DNA from: Methylocystis sp. L43
GTDB taxonomy: Bacteria; Pseudomonadota; Alphaproteobacteria; Rhizobiales; Beijerinckiaceae
NCBI RefSeq assembly: GCF_015709525.1
Contig: NZ_JADNRA010000017.1
Coordinates: forward strand, 26,847 to 90,846
Direction: 5' to 3'
Length of the DNA: 64,000 nucleotides
Numbering within the stretch: position 1 is the first letter of the stretch; each line of letters opens with the position of its first letter. Below, piece by piece: positions 54,507 through 63,462 of this stretch. The position numbers and the translations under genes are program-made. The notes beneath the pieces were generated by a model. That model was given only the letters and a program-made list of their open reading frames with translations. It had not been told where the DNA came from and did not search any database.

Positions 54507-55076
54507 ATGCCCAGACTGTTTACGGCCCTGGAGATTCCCCGATCAATCGCCGAAAGCCTCGCGCGCCTGCGCGGCGGAATCCCCGGCGGCCGCTGGATCG
54601 ACGTTGAGAATTATCATGTCACCTTGCGCTTCATCGGCGACGTCGACGACGCCTTCGCGCGGGACGTCGCGAATGCGCTCTCCTTCATCCGCCGTCCGGA
54701 AGTCACCGTCACGTTCGACCAGCTGACGTCCTTTGGCGGCGACAAGCCTCGCGCCATCGTGGCGCGCGCGCGGCCAGAGCCGACCCTCATGGACATGCAG
54801 GCGGAACAGGAGCGGCTGTTGCGCCGGCTCGGCGCGCCGCCCGAGCCGCGCAAATTCATCCCGCATGTGACGCTCGCGCGTCTGCGCGGCGCCAGCGCCG
54901 GCGCCGTCGCCGCCTATCTCGGCGCGCGCGGCTATTTCCCGCCGCTGCGCTTCACGGCGGAGCGCTTCGTGCTCTATTCGTCGCGCGATTCCGTGGGGGG
55001 CGGCCCCTACATCGTCGAGGCGGAATATCCGCTGCTTGTGGCGCCGCAAGCGCTGACAGGCACGGCGCGAGGTTGA
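54507..55076 (+). CDS. thpR: RNA 2',3'-cyclic phosphodiesterase
   Basis: A 189-residue 2H phosphoesterase: MPRLFTALEIPRSIAESL at the start, and two catalytic HxTx motifs, HVTLRFIGD near residue 35 and HVTLARL near 112. The family hydrolyses or ligates RNA 2',3'-cyclic phosphate ends. It is full length and has GGGGAGG before the ATG. Confidence 0.93.
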   Translation: MPRLFTALEIPRSIAESLARLRGGIPGGRWIDVENYHVTLRFIGDVDDAFARDVANALSFIRRPEVTVTFDQLTSFGGDKPRAIVARARPEPTLMDMQAEQERLLRRLGAPPEPRKFIPHVTLARLRGASAGAVAAYLGARGYFPPLRFTAERFVLYSSRDSVGGGPYIVEAEYPLLVAPQALTGTARG

Positions 55077-55155
55077 GGGCGCGCAGAAACGGGTAAATAA
55101 TTGCGGGAGCTTAAAAGAACCGCTTAATATGTTCGCTAACGAAAGGTAGCTGATT

Positions 55156-55410
55156 TTGGCCGAGGCGCCCGAAAGTCTGATCCTGCAGCTGCTTCGCGAC
55201 ATGCGCGCGGAAATGGCCACCAAGAATGACTTGGCGGAGATAGCTTCTGAGTCGCGCTCCTTGCGCGCCGATGTCGCCTCGGATCTGATGTCGCTCGACG
55301 CCAAAGTCGACGCAACCCGCAAGGATTTAAGCGAGCAGATTGTCGGATTGCGCCGAGCGGTGATCGAATATCATACGTCCGTGATCGGCCACGGCGTCCT
55401 TATCAGCTAA
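55156..55410 (+). CDS. Small coiled-coil hypothetical protein
   Basis: An 84-residue protein starting at TTG 55156 with GAAAGG about 10 bases upstream. Sequence such as LILQLLRDMRAEMATKNDLA and SLDAKVDATRKDLSEQIVGL shows heptads, so it is probably a coiled-coil oligomer. I do not recognise a family. The 84 bases after it (55411-55494) hold nothing evident. Confidence 0.5.
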   Translation: MAEAPESLILQLLRDMRAEMATKNDLAEIASESRSLRADVASDLMSLDAKVDATRKDLSEQIVGLRRAVIEYHTSVIGHGVLIS

Positions 55411-55494
55411 CTTGAAGCGCGTCTTCGGCGGGTCGAGCAGCATCTCAACCTTGAACAGGACACTCTTTAGTTCGGCCGGAGGATACGGCGTCCT

Positions 55495-56283
55495 TCATTC
55501 CTGCGCCGGCGCCATACGTTTGTCGTTTGCACGGCCCTTCTCGACGATTTCCACCAGGGAAGGGTCTTTCGCCAGCGCTTCGACGATCAATCGATCGGAC
55601 GCGGCCTCGATCTCCGTCGAGAGCTTCTCAAAAAAAGCGCGCGGCTCCATGCCGGGCGCGATCAGGGGCAGGAACTCGATCACGACGGTTCCCGGCCGGA
55701 TAAGGAACGAGCGGCGCGGCCAAAACAGCCCGGAATTCACCGCCACGGGCAACACCGGCGTTTCGGTCGCCGCGTAAAGATGCGCGATGCCGAATTTATA
55801 TTGCGGCGGCGCGCCGGCCGGGCGACGCGTGCCTTCTGGAAAAATGAAGAGCTGCCGTCCCTGCGCGAAAATCTTTTTCGATTTGGCGATCAGCTGCGGA
55901 AGCAGCTTGCCGCCCTTGGCGCGATCGATGGCGATCTGCTCGGCCGCCAATAGGTACCAGCCGAAAAAAGGCAGCCAGATCAGTTCGTGCTTCAAAATAT
56001 AGCTGAAGTCGGGAAACCTGATCGGCAGAACGAAGGTTTCCCAGATCGACTGATGTTTGCAGGCGACGATCACCGCCCCTTTGGGGATATTCTCGAGACC
56101 TCGCCAGTCGATCTTCGCGTCGCAGATTTTGTCGAGCAGCCAGAGCGTCGTGCGCCCCCAGGTGCGTCCAAGCTCCTGGTTGATCTGGCGCCGCATCATC
56201 AGGCCCGGCAGCCAGACGATCATGAGCGCGAACATGTTCAAGAAGAACATGATCTGGAAAATGAAGGAGCGCAGGAGGAGCAT
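55495..56283 (-). CDS. plsC: 1-acyl-sn-glycerol-3-phosphate acyltransferase
   Basis: A 262-residue membrane-bound acyltransferase that makes phosphatidic acid. Two N-terminal hydrophobic segments precede motif I, written here KHQSIWET (His plus Glu, a variant of HxxxxD common in alphaproteobacteria), motif II around IAIDRAKGGKLLPQ, and motif III LFIFPEGTRR. ATG 56283 starts at the first hydrophobic segment. It lies next to ydcF and ftsEX. Confidence 0.88.
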   Translation of the reverse strand: MLLLRSFIFQIMFFLNMFALMIVWLPGLMMRRQINQELGRTWGRTTLWLLDKICDAKIDWRGLENIPKGAVIVACKHQSIWETFVLPIRFPDFSYILKHELIWLPFFGWYLLAAEQIAIDRAKGGKLLPQLIAKSKKIFAQGRQLFIFPEGTRRPAGAPPQYKFGIAHLYAATETPVLPVAVNSGLFWPRRSFLIRPGTVVIEFLPLIAPGMEPRAFFEKLSTEIEAASDRLIVEALAKDPSLVEIVEKGRANDKRMAPAQE

Positions 56284-56348
56284 GGGCGAGATCTGGGCGA
56301 AGGAGCGTGGCGCGCTTTTACGGCGCCAAGAGGCGCTGGAACAAGTTC

Positions 56349-57002
56349 TCACTCAGATGCGACGCTGTGGCGAAGCTGCGGGGGAGGCTCCGACTCCTCG
56401 TATCCCCTGAAAAGCTTGGTGCGCAGCAGCGATCCGACGTATTTCACATATTCCTTGCCGACAAATCGAGCGACGCGCAGATCGCTGATCCAGTCGGCGA
56501 CGTCGATATGTTCGCTGACCACCGGAAAGGGATAGAGTTCGACATTCGGCAGGGCGGCTGAGATCTCGACCAGCGCACGCGGCATATGATAGTTCGACGT
56601 CACCACGATGAGCGTGCGGGTGATGTTGTGCTCGCGCGCCCAATCGCGCGTCTCTTTGGCGTTGCCGGCGGTGTCGAGCGCCTCATAACCGAGGTCGACG
56701 CAGCAATCGAAGAGTTCACGCGACATAGGCAGTATTTTCGCGAGCAAGGAGCTGCGAGTAGAGGGATTGACGCCGGTGATCAGCATGCGTCGCGCCTGCC
56801 CGCTGGCGAGAAGGGTCGCCGCGTCGAGCACGCGATCCGAGCCGCCGGTCAGCGCGACCACGCCTTCCGCCTGCACCGGAATGGAGAACTCCTCTCGCGG
56901 CAGCGACAGCGCGAAGCCGACAAAACCCAACAGGAGCGCCGCGGCGAGAAAGGCGCCGCCGGCGAGAATCGCGCAGGCGGCCTTGCGGACGGCGCTACCC
57001 AT
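56349..57002 (-). CDS. YdcF family protein (DUF218)
   Basis: A 217-residue protein with an N-terminal membrane anchor (AILAGGAFLAAALLLGFVGF) and a DUF218 domain: VVALTGGSDRVLDAATLLAS, ARRMLITGVNPST and TLIVVTSNYHMPRALVEIS. YdcF relatives include SanA and are tied to envelope integrity. Upstream of plsC on the same strand with a 65-base gap. Confidence 0.88.
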   Translation of the reverse strand: MGSAVRKAACAILAGGAFLAAALLLGFVGFALSLPREEFSIPVQAEGVVALTGGSDRVLDAATLLASGQARRMLITGVNPSTRSSLLAKILPMSRELFDCCVDLGYEALDTAGNAKETRDWAREHNITRTLIVVTSNYHMPRALVEISAALPNVELYPFPVVSEHIDVADWISDLRVARFVGKEYVKYVGSLLRTKLFRGYEESEPPPQLRHSVASE

Positions 57003-57147
57003 TCTTTACTCCCTGGCGTGCGGGGGTCGTCAATCGTGGAGTCCTTCGCCCATGCTTCCAGACCAGAACGCGCGAGGCGCGATTCTGACACGACTATAGG
57101 GGTATTTCTGCGCCGATGTTATCGGGCGCCGATTTGGGCGAATGCGC

Positions 57148-58116
57148 TTAACCGAGCCGCTGCAGGTGGCGCAGCACAATGAACTGCGAGAGATAGCCGG
57201 TCAGCGCGGCGACGCCGCCCGCGAGTAGAAAGATGACGACGAAGCCGCTCGGGCCGATTGTGAAATCGCCGAACATGGCCTCCATCTGATCGCCGCCGCC
57301 GGTCGCACGCCACCGCTGCGCCACGAACTGCGCCAGGGCGAAAAAGGCGATCGCGCCGCCGCCGCCGATCAGCGCGCCGCGTAATCCCAGGGCCATGAAT
57401 CGATGCTGAAATTCTCGCGCGATGAACGAGTCGGCGGCGCCGACGATATGGAGCACTTCCACAATCTCGCGGTTTGTCGCCACCGCGGCGCGGGTGGCTG
57501 AGGCCACGGCGACGGCCATCGCCGCGAGGATTAAAACGAAGATGAGCGCGGCTATGGCCACGGCTGCGCGCGCCATATCGCCGAGACGCTCGATAAAGAC
57601 ATGATGATCGTCGAGGACGGCGTTAGGAACGGCGCGCTCGAGCTCGATGCGCAACTTGTCGAGATCCGTCCGATTTTCGGCGTCGAGCTTCAGCACGATC
57701 ATGCGCGGCGTGGGCAGTTCAGAGAGATCCAGCCCCTCGCCAAGCCATGGCGTCAGCAGCGCCTCAGATTCCGACTTGGCGTAGATTCGGGCCTCCCGCA
57801 CGCCGGGCGTTCGCCGCATCGCCTCCGCCGCGTCCTTAACGTCGGCCTCGACGTTACGGCCGGGGACCGGACGCACCTGGACGGTCGCTTCGCGCGCGAC
57901 GTCGCTGCGCCATTCGACGCTCGCATCGGCGACCAGAATGGCGACGTTAGCGGCGAGCGCGGCGAGGAACGTCATGATCGCAATGACAATGACGAGCGAG
58001 CGGCCAACGACGGAGTCGGCGGGGACCAGCGCGCTTGGCGCCGGAATCTCTTCGGCGTCTTCATCGACGTCAGACGCGGCCGGGCGAATCGAGGACCAAA
58101 ATCGCATCAGGGCCAT
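57148..58116 (-). CDS. ftsX: Cell division protein FtsX
   Basis: A 322-residue membrane protein: cytoplasmic N-terminus of about 60 residues, membrane span near 63-85 (LVIVIAIMTFLAALAANVAI), periplasmic domain with PTPRMIVLKLDAENRTDLDK, then three spans. NREIVEVLHIVGAADSFIAR is the FtsX core. With FtsE it regulates amidases that split septal peptidoglycan. ATG 58116 lies 7 bases after the ftsE stop. Confidence 0.9.
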   Translation of the reverse strand: MALMRFWSSIRPAASDVDEDAEEIPAPSALVPADSVVGRSLVIVIAIMTFLAALAANVAILVADASVEWRSDVAREATVQVRPVPGRNVEADVKDAAEAMRRTPGVREARIYAKSESEALLTPWLGEGLDLSELPTPRMIVLKLDAENRTDLDKLRIELERAVPNAVLDDHHVFIERLGDMARAAVAIAALIFVLILAAMAVAVASATRAAVATNREIVEVLHIVGAADSFIAREFQHRFMALGLRGALIGGGGAIAFFALAQFVAQRWRATGGGDQMEAMFGDFTIGPSGFVVIFLLAGGVAALTGYLSQFIVLRHLQRLG

Positions 58117-58123
58117 CGTCTGC

Positions 58124-58786
58124 TCATTCGAAGATGTGAAGCCGGCCGTCGGCAAGCACAAGACGCCGCGCATCTTCATACTGATCCATGAGGCTTAAGT
58201 CATGAGTGGCGATGATGACGGCCGTTCCGGATCTGTGGAGTTCGATGAAGAGGCGCAGGATCCGGCGCGCGAGCGTCGGGTCGACATTGCCCGTCGGTTC
58301 GTCGGCAAGTAGCAGTTTGGGTTGCGAAATCAGCGCGCGGGCGATCGCCGCGCGCTGCTTCTCGCCGCCCGAAAGGACCGTTGGGAAGGCATGCGCGCGT
58401 TCGCCAAGACCCACCCAGCGCAACAGTTCGATCACCTCGGCGCGATAGGTCGACTCTTCGCGCCCGAGCACGCGCAAGGGCAGGGCGACGTTTTCGTAGA
58501 GCGTTAGATGATCCAGAAGGCGGAAGTCCTGGAAGACGACCCCGATTTTGCGGCGCGTCTCGGCGACGTCCTCATTGCTGAGCGCCGCCGTGTCCTTGCC
58601 GAAGATATTGATCAACCCGCGCGTCGGCCGCAGCGCCATAATGATCAATCGCATTAAGGTGGTCTTGCCTGCGCCTGACGGACCGGTCAGGAACTGAAAA
58701 GAACGCGGTGCGATCTGGAAATTCACGTCTCGGAGCGTTTCGGCGCCGACGCCATAGCGCAAACCGACATTCTCAAAGGTCAACAC
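58124..58786 (-). CDS. ftsE: Cell division ATP-binding protein FtsE
   Basis: A 220-residue ABC ATPase: Walker A LTGPSGAGKTTLMRLIIMAL, signature TVLSGGEKQRAAIARALISQ, Walker B LLLADEPTGNVDP and ATHDLSLM. VGVVFQDFRLLDHLTLYENV is characteristic of FtsE. First gene of the ftsE-ftsX-ydcF-plsC string. The 188 bases upstream hold no gene. Confidence 0.93.
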   Translation of the reverse strand: MLTFENVGLRYGVGAETLRDVNFQIAPRSFQFLTGPSGAGKTTLMRLIIMALRPTRGLINIFGKDTAALSNEDVAETRRKIGVVFQDFRLLDHLTLYENVALPLRVLGREESTYRAEVIELLRWVGLGERAHAFPTVLSGGEKQRAAIARALISQPKLLLADEPTGNVDPTLARRILRLFIELHRSGTAVIIATHDLSLMDQYEDARRLVLADGRLHIFE

Positions 58787-58974
58787 GACGCCGTCTTCTC
58801 CCCAAAGATGGCCCCAACGGCGGGGGTTCGAATGACGCTCGGGACGGATGCGCGAGTCGCGACAATAGCAGTTCAGCCCTGCTTAGCCATCATCACTCTC
58901 AACGATCTCTTGTCTTGGAACTTCTGCATGCGACGGCGCTTTGCGCCGCCGATCGCCATCACCCGCCTGACCCG

Positions 58975-60084
58975 TCAGCGACCTTCCAGAGGCAATACGA
59001 AGCTGAAGATGGTTCCGCCCCCGGGGTTGGGCTCCGCCCAAATCTTCCCATTATGCGCTTCGATGATCGAGCGCGAAATGGAAAGGCCGACCCCCAGACC
59101 GTGCGGCTTCGTCGTCGTGAACTGCTCGAAGAGCCTGTCTTTGATCTCCTCTGGCAATCCTGGGCCGGTGTCGGTGACATCGGCGCGAATGAGATTGCCT
59201 TCAATCAGGCGAGTCGACACCCTCATCTCGCGTCGCTCGCAGTTCTGCATCGCTTCGACGGCGTTACGCTTAAGATTGACGACGACCTGCTGAATCTGAA
59301 CTTTGTTAATCACAACCGTGTCCGGCGACGCTTCGAGGTCGATTGCGGTTTGGACATGGTGTTCTTTGGCGAGCGCATCGGTGAACTCGCAGGCGGTTCG
59401 GATGACGGCGTTCAGATTTTGGGGAGCTTTTGAGGTCTCGCCGCGCGCGATGAACTGGCGCAGATTGTCCATAATTTCAGCGACGCGGAAGACTTGCGCA
59501 TCGGCGTTGTCCAACATCTCCTCGACCTTCTCGATCGAGAGGTCTTTTTCGTTCAAATGCCGACGCGCGAAATTGAGATAGGCGCCGATCGCCGTCAATG
59601 GCTGCTTGAGCTCATGCGCCAATCCGGTCGCCATATTCTCAATCAACTCAAGTCGATTCGCCTGAAGTTCCTGACCCCCCTGCTCGAAGCGGCGCCTGGA
59701 GCTGAGATCGCGGATCAAAGCGATGAAAAGCCGCTCCCCGTCGCAGGCGACTTCGCTGACGACGAGCTCCACGGGAAAAACCGAGCCGTCTTCGCGCAAG
59801 CCTTCGATCTGTCGGCGAATGCTTGGCGTTCCCCGCCGCAGATAGTCGCGGTGGCGCTGGGTCGCCTCTGGCGTCAGCATGCCGAAATCCTGCCCAACAA
59901 TGTCGCCAGGCGCATAGCCAAAAAGCGAGGCCGCTTCCGCGCTGATCGAGCGCACCACGCCGTGCTCGTCGAGCGCAATGATTCCATCGAAGGCGGCGTT
60001 CAAGATCGCGGGCAGATCAGGGCGTTCTTCGCCTTCCGCTACGTTTGGCGCAAGTGGGGAGTCTCGAAGGCTGAGGGAACGCAT
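58975..60084 (-). CDS. PAS-domain sensor histidine kinase, FixL-like, orphan
   Basis: A 369-residue soluble kinase. PAS domain at residues 25-130 (FDGIIALDEHGVVRSISAEA, LFGYAPGDIVGQDFGMLTPE), HisKA with phospho-acceptor His157 in ATGLAHELKQPLTAIGAYLN, then the ATPase domain with N box VNLKRNAVEAM, G1 DTGPGLP and G2 GLGVGLSISR. The layout is that of FixL, but the FixL haem-ligand region (His in PHIIG) reads PSIRRQ, so haem binding is unlikely. No response regulator is adjacent. ATG 60084 (MRSLSLRD) was chosen over 60171. Confidence 0.88.
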   Translation of the reverse strand: MRSLSLRDSPLAPNVAEGEERPDLPAILNAAFDGIIALDEHGVVRSISAEAASLFGYAPGDIVGQDFGMLTPEATQRHRDYLRRGTPSIRRQIEGLREDGSVFPVELVVSEVACDGERLFIALIRDLSSRRRFEQGGQELQANRLELIENMATGLAHELKQPLTAIGAYLNFARRHLNEKDLSIEKVEEMLDNADAQVFRVAEIMDNLRQFIARGETSKAPQNLNAVIRTACEFTDALAKEHHVQTAIDLEASPDTVVINKVQIQQVVVNLKRNAVEAMQNCERREMRVSTRLIEGNLIRADVTDTGPGLPEEIKDRLFEQFTTTKPHGLGVGLSISRSIIEAHNGKIWAEPNPGGGTIFSFVLPLEGR

Positions 60085-60224
60085 ACGTTTTCCCCCGGGG
60101 GCGCCCGGCACGCGCCGCTCGCAGCCCCAACTCGCGGTAGCTAGGCGCTGGTGAGACGAGTTCAACCCCATACCCCCGTCCCAGGCGCATTTTCAACCGC
60201 CGAGAAATGGCCTAAGCAGACGCC

Positions 60225-61526
60225 ATGTCGCCGACACAAGCCCCAGCGCCGCTGTTCTTTCTCAACGCACGGCTGGTCGATCCGGGTTCGGGTCGCGACA
60301 TGCGCGGCGGTCTCGTGACGCTCGACGGACTCGTCGCCGAGGTCGGCGAATCCGTTCGCCAGGGCGACGCTCCCGAAGGCGCGCGGGTCATCGATTGCGC
60401 CGGCGACGTCGTCGCGCCGGGCCTCATCGACATGCAGGCCTTTGTCGGCGAGCCGGGGGCGGAGCATCGCGAAACCATCGCCAGCGCGACTTTCGCGGCT
60501 GCGGCGGGCGGCGTGACGACAATCGTGTCAACCGCGGCGACGGCGCCGCCCGTCGACGATCCCGCCGTCGTCGATTTCGTTCTGCGCCGCGCGCGCGACA
60601 CCGGGCGCGTGCGCGTCGCGCCGATGGCGGCGCTGACCCGCGGCCGCGAGGGCAGGGAAATCGCCGAGCTGGGCCTGCTGCAACAGGCCGGCGCGGTCGC
60701 TTTCTGCGACGGCGCGCGCTCCGTCCGAAGCGCGCTCGTCATGCGACGGGCGCTCACCTATGCGCGCGATTTTGATGCGCTCGTCATTCATTTCGCCGAA
60801 GACCCCGACCTTTCCGTCGGCGTCATGAACGAAGGCGAATTTGCGCATCGGCTCGGCCTCGCCGGCGCGCCGCGCGAAGCAGAGGCGATCATGCTGGACC
60901 GCGACTTGCGGCTGGTCGCGCTGACCGGCGCCCGCTATCACGCGGCGATCGTGACGACGACGCTGTCGCTGGACGCGTTGCGCCGAGCCAAGGACGAGGG
61001 CCTGGTCGTCACCTGCGGGACCTCGATCAATCATCTGACGCTGAATGAGAACGACATCGGCGACTATCGCACCTTCCTCAAGCTCAGGCCGCCGCTACGC
61101 CATGAGGATGAACGCAAGGCGCTGGTTCGCGCGCTCGGGGAAGGACTGATCGACGTCATTGTGTCCGACCACGATCCGCAGGACGTCGAAACCAAACGGC
61201 TGCCTTTCGCCGAAGCCGAATATGGGGCGATCGGCGTCGAAACGATGCTGGCGGCGGGGCTTCGCCTCGTGCATTCGGGCGACGTCACGCTGTCGCGCCT
61301 GCTCGAGGCGATGACGACGCGCCCGGCGGAAATTCTAGGGCTGCGGCAGGGCAGGCTCCAAAAAGGCGCCCCCGCGGACATCATCCGCTTCGACCCAGAC
61401 GCGCCCTTCGTCGTCGATCCCGCGACGCTGCGCTCGCGATCCAAAAACACGCCTTTCGACGGCGCGTTATTGCAGGGCGTCGTTCGGACGACCGTTGTCG
61501 CGGGGACAGTCGTCTACGAGGAATAA
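60225..61526 (+). CDS. Dihydroorotase-like protein, probably non-catalytic (PyrC')
   Basis: A 433-residue amidohydrolase-fold protein of the PyrC family: GDVVAPGLIDMQAFVGEPG, HRETIASATFAAAAGGVTT, VTCGTSINHLTLNE and VSDHDPQDVETK. The metal motif HxH expected after GLIDM is QAF here, and the Lys and His ligands later are not at their usual places. Known PyrC' proteins lack the same residues and act as a scaffold for aspartate carbamoyltransferase. Unlike many relatives, pyrB is not adjacent but at 32 kb. Confidence 0.82.
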   Translation: MSPTQAPAPLFFLNARLVDPGSGRDMRGGLVTLDGLVAEVGESVRQGDAPEGARVIDCAGDVVAPGLIDMQAFVGEPGAEHRETIASATFAAAAGGVTTIVSTAATAPPVDDPAVVDFVLRRARDTGRVRVAPMAALTRGREGREIAELGLLQQAGAVAFCDGARSVRSALVMRRALTYARDFDALVIHFAEDPDLSVGVMNEGEFAHRLGLAGAPREAEAIMLDRDLRLVALTGARYHAAIVTTTLSLDALRRAKDEGLVVTCGTSINHLTLNENDIGDYRTFLKLRPPLRHEDERKALVRALGEGLIDVIVSDHDPQDVETKRLPFAEAEYGAIGVETMLAAGLRLVHSGDVTLSRLLEAMTTRPAEILGLRQGRLQKGAPADIIRFDPDAPFVVDPATLRSRSKNTPFDGALLQGVVRTTVVAGTVVYEE

Positions 61527-61564
61527 AGGCCGCGACAGCGCTTGGCGCTTGTCGCCGGCCAGAG

Positions 61565-61669
61565 TCAGCGGCCGTGTCGGCTCGACGACCGGACGGCTTC
61601 CGCGATCATCAGCAGAAACGGCGCGCCCAGGATCCAGGCGGGAACGAACCAGCCATAGCTATCAGTCAT
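61565..61669 (-). CDS. 34-residue small membrane protein
   Basis: ATG 61669 is preceded by GAGGAGA five bases away, an excellent site. The product has one hydrophobic helix (YGWFVPAWILGAPFLLMIAE) and a basic tail (RSSSRHGR). Too short for ordinary gene finders, but the start signal and composition make it credible. Confidence 0.6.
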   Translation of the reverse strand: MTDSYGWFVPAWILGAPFLLMIAEAVRSSSRHGR

Positions 61670-61762
61670 GACATTCTCCTCGGTCGAATCCCCAGCTCGC
61701 CTTCAACCGCGGCGACCGTCCGAGGTTCCGTCGAGACCCTTTTTTTGCCGGTCTTGAGCTCC

Positions 61763-62872
61763 TCATCCCAGTGCGGCAGCGAATCTGTGTCGCGCTTTCA
61801 GCGCCTGCATACTGAGCCAGACTGCAGCTCCAACCCCAACGAAATGAGCAAGTAGCAAGTTAAAGTTCGCCATTAAGATGAAGACGTCGAGCGCGCGCAC
61901 GATCCTGTCCGGATCGGTAATCGCGATTCCCGGCGGCTGGGAAACGGTTTTGGCGACAAGCAGGGCGATGCTCAAGCCGGAGCCGATGAACGAGACCACC
62001 GAGCCGAGCGCGTTGACGAGTGAACCGGCCCCCAAAAACCACAGCGCCGCGGACTGGTCGGCGCCGAGCACGCTGGCGGGATCGCGCATCAGCCTGCCGG
62101 AGGCGATCGTTGAAAACAGATCCAGAAACAGTGAGGCGAATAAGAGTCCCAGCCCAAAATAGCCCCAATGGATGGGATCGCTGACCCAGACGGTGGAGCT
62201 GATGGATTGGCCGACCGCGCCGAAGGCGAGGAGCGGGGCGGTCAGGAACGCCAGGATAAAATCCAGCCAAAATCCGAGCCAACCCATGAGGCGGATGCGA
62301 CGGCCAAGATCCTGCCCAATCAGAACCGATTCCGGCGAAATCGCCAATGCCCTCCTTGACGGCGCGGTGGCGACAAGCGCCGTTGACGTCGCGCGCCGCG
62401 CGGGTCCGGCCAGCGCGACGAAGCCGAGATAGGCGATCAATCCGGCCGGCAGCGCGAAGCTGGCGATCCGGTTCAATGCGCGCGCGACCTCGGCGAAGCC
62501 CGGATCCGTCAGACCCGGCGATCCGGCCGAGATCCCCACGACGTCATACGAAGTGCCGCTGAAAATCGCTTCGAATCCGCCGCTGACGACAAGCAGGCCC
62601 GCGGCCGCATAGACGAACTGGCGCAGCGGATAGGCGGCGAACCGCCTCCAGGCCAGGCCGACGCCGAAAGGGTAATTCGGAAACCCGGCGCGCCAAAGAT
62701 ATTGAGCGGCGAGCAGAACGACGACGAGCGCAGCGAAGTTCAGCGCCAGATTTGTGAGCGGTCCGCCGATCGACGGCTCCCAGAGTCGCAAACCCCAAGC
62801 GACGAGGGTGAGCAGGGCGAAGAGGGCGGCGAACGCCCAATCGACCGGATCGTCGAAGAAATCGTAGCGCAA
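61763..62872 (-). CDS. Hypothetical polytopic membrane protein (possibly DUF3611-like)
   Basis: A 369-residue protein with about seven or eight spans. A notable cytoplasmic-facing segment is ISPESVLIGQDLGRRIRLMG and the following hydrophobic WLGFWLDFILAFLTAPLLAF, the kind of pattern seen in DUF3611 membrane proteins of cyanobacteria and plants. The match is from memory and weak. The C-terminus is short and basic. No role is evident. Confidence 0.6.
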   Translation of the reverse strand: MRYDFFDDPVDWAFAALFALLTLVAWGLRLWEPSIGGPLTNLALNFAALVVVLLAAQYLWRAGFPNYPFGVGLAWRRFAAYPLRQFVYAAAGLLVVSGGFEAIFSGTSYDVVGISAGSPGLTDPGFAEVARALNRIASFALPAGLIAYLGFVALAGPARRATSTALVATAPSRRALAISPESVLIGQDLGRRIRLMGWLGFWLDFILAFLTAPLLAFGAVGQSISSTVWVSDPIHWGYFGLGLLFASLFLDLFSTIASGRLMRDPASVLGADQSAALWFLGAGSLVNALGSVVSFIGSGLSIALLVAKTVSQPPGIAITDPDRIVRALDVFILMANFNLLLAHFVGVGAAVWLSMQALKARHRFAAALG

Positions 62873-63015
62873 TTTTTAAAGCCGCATTTACGCCCCGCCA
62901 TACAACCAGTTGGCGCGCGCGGCGGCGATTTCAACGCGCAGCGCTTTAGTCGTGGCCGCGTCGCGCCGTTCGGCGCCTCGGCGACTCTTGAGGAAAAAGA
63001 ATTAGGAGTGAATTT

Positions 63016-63390
63016 ATGAGAGCGCTTTTCGCCGCAACCGTCGTTTTTGTCGCGCTGTCCTTATCTTCGAGCGCGCTCGCGCAGGTCCCGAGCTTTCCCA
63101 AGGATGAGCCTTATGCCAAGGCGCGCAAGGTTCTTCTCAAAAGAGGTTGGAAGCCTGTTCACGCGCCCGAGGCTGGATTCGTCTGTCAAAAAGGCGATCC
63201 TCGCTGCAAAGGCCGCCCCGAGACAGTCTCTTGCGCCGGAACGGGGAACGCCAATTGCATTTTTCGCTGGAAGCGCAAGGACGTCGTGATCGACGTCAAT
63301 ACGGTGGGCGAAACGAAGCCTGTGATTACGGAAGTGACCTGTCGTTTGGCTCAAACGTCTGTTGCGCGCCGAAGGCTTTCCGCCCCTTGA
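63016..63390 (+). CDS. Secreted hypothetical protein
   Basis: A 124-residue protein with a signal peptide (LFAATVVFVALSLSSSALAQ) and a small Cys-rich domain: YAKARKVLLKRGWKPVHAPE, FVCQKGDPRCKGRPETVSC and NANCIFRWKRKDVVIDVNTV. The five or six cysteines suggest disulphides. RGW and the small fold recall short periplasmic proteins of Hyphomicrobiales. It has GGAG before the ATG. Confidence 0.7.
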   Translation: MRALFAATVVFVALSLSSSALAQVPSFPKDEPYAKARKVLLKRGWKPVHAPEAGFVCQKGDPRCKGRPETVSCAGTGNANCIFRWKRKDVVIDVNTVGETKPVITEVTCRLAQTSVARRRLSAP

Positions 63391-63462
63391 AGAATTCCGC
63401 CAATAGCCTTAAAGCCTCGCCGCGCGCGAGCGACGGGCTCGTGACCACTCGGAACGAGGATC

